The notes under the pieces: generated by a model
The model's database searches: none
Told to the model about the DNA's origin: nothing
Seen by the model: only the letters and a program-made list of their open reading frames with translations
Source of the DNA: Arthrobacter nitrophenolicus
GTDB lineage: Bacteria > Actinomycetota > Actinomycetes > Actinomycetales > Micrococcaceae
Direction of reading: 5' to 3'
Assembly (NCBI RefSeq): GCF_000332815.1
Contig: NZ_AOFD01000006.1
Location: 62,001 to 126,000, forward strand
DNA length: 64,000 nucleotides
Shown: one piece after another, positions 63,776 to 64,000 of the stretch
Position numbering within the stretch: the first letter of the stretch is position 1
How the letters are laid out: every line of letters begins with the position of its first letter
Position numbers and translations under genes: made by a program

Positions 63776-64000
63776 CTAGTCGTCGTAGGTGTTGGCGATA
63801 TAGACGTCGCACGGGGCGTTGTGCGCCACGCTGTTGGCCACGCTGCCCAGGAGCCGGCCGATGCCGCGCATCCTCCGGTTGCCCACCACGATCAACCTGG
63901 CGTCCAGCCGGATGGCTTCCTTGATCAGCGAGTCGGCAGGCTTGCCGCGCGCCGCGAAGTGGGTGACCTGGACGTTCGGCCTGGACGCGGCCAGCGACTC
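63776..64000 (-). CDS. Universal stress protein, C-terminal part (5' end outside window)
   Basis: Reading from the window edge, 74 codons remain before a TAG at 63776. They include LIVVGNRRMRGIGRLLGSVANSVAHNAPCDVYIAN with the UspA nucleotide-binding pattern G-2x-G-9x-G(S). The N-terminal half, including the first strand and Asp, lies outside. ATP-binding USPs respond to dormancy and stress; nothing in the fragment defines a partner. Confidence 0.88.
   Translation of the reverse strand, partial: ESLAASRPNVQVTHFAARGKPADSLIKEAIRLDARLIVVGNRRMRGIGRLLGSVANSVAHNAPCDVYIANTYDD

Overview
The window is 64 kb of high-GC DNA from an actinobacterium. The gene families (GPP34 proteins, a WS/DGAT acyltransferase, a DUF5671 membrane protein, creatinase, many catabolic clusters under GntR, IclR, PucR, RpiR and LacI regulators) and the codon use fit a soil Micrococcaceae of the Arthrobacter/Pseudarthrobacter type. 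That placement is inference from gene content; no rRNA gene is present. I see no tRNA, rRNA, CRISPR array, transposase or replication origin.

Layout. 1-5.7 kb: the end of a LacI-type regulator, a carbon-nitrogen hydrolase behind an 18-bp palindromic operator, and a two-gene heterodimeric ABC exporter. 5.8-17.6 kb: a catabolic block built around a FadR-type GntR regulator, with a small-molecule kinase plus PLP phospho-lyase pair, two near-identical type II HAD hydrolases, an orphan amino-acid-type binding lipoprotein, a racemase, a four-carbon acid sugar kinase and a class II aldolase/decarboxylase, a cupin, a LysR regulator and an FAD amine oxidase. Four promoter regions share a TGTTGACAA-like operator, so most of this block probably forms one regulon. 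17.6-20.1 kb: a broken duplicate of the ABC exporter's ATPase domain, then a lower-GC gene for an NTPase fused to a C-terminal TIR domain, the best candidate here for an undescribed antiphage defence gene. 20.4-31 kb: metH, a saccharopine-dehydrogenase-like protein, a frameshifted RsbQ-like hydrolase, a complete ECF vitamin transporter with a lipoprotein that may capture cobalamin, and an acyltransferase. 31-35 kb: phospholipase D, a secreted GDPD-like protein and a secreted metallophosphoesterase. 35-41.5 kb: small enzymes, a doubly damaged response regulator-histidine kinase, and a secreted pectin-degrading pair (pectate lyase and an SGNH-pectinesterase fusion). 41.7-47.3 kb: small enzymes, a GPP34 protein, membrane proteins and a lipoprotein. 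47.5-56 kb: a creatine module (MFS carrier, creatinase, IclR) and a nucleobase/allantoin-type module (PucR, NCS1 carrier, deacetylase-fold hydrolase). 56.8-63 kb: a five-gene RpiR-led operon (dehydrogenase, aldehyde dehydrogenase, M20 hydrolase, DUF3100 membrane protein). The window ends with a second GPP34 gene and part of a universal stress protein.

Two global observations matter to any user. Six genes (aldolase, sugar acid kinase, cupin, RsbQ-like hydrolase, response regulator-kinase, DUF5671 protein) each carry one apparent single-base deletion at or beside a short C/G run, with intact family-typical sequence on both sides. This looks more like residual sequencing error than decay, except in the kinase, which also has an in-frame amber codon. 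Second, many intergenic regions end in strong hairpins built on the same ACGACGGCGGG stem, a lineage-specific terminator or repeat family.
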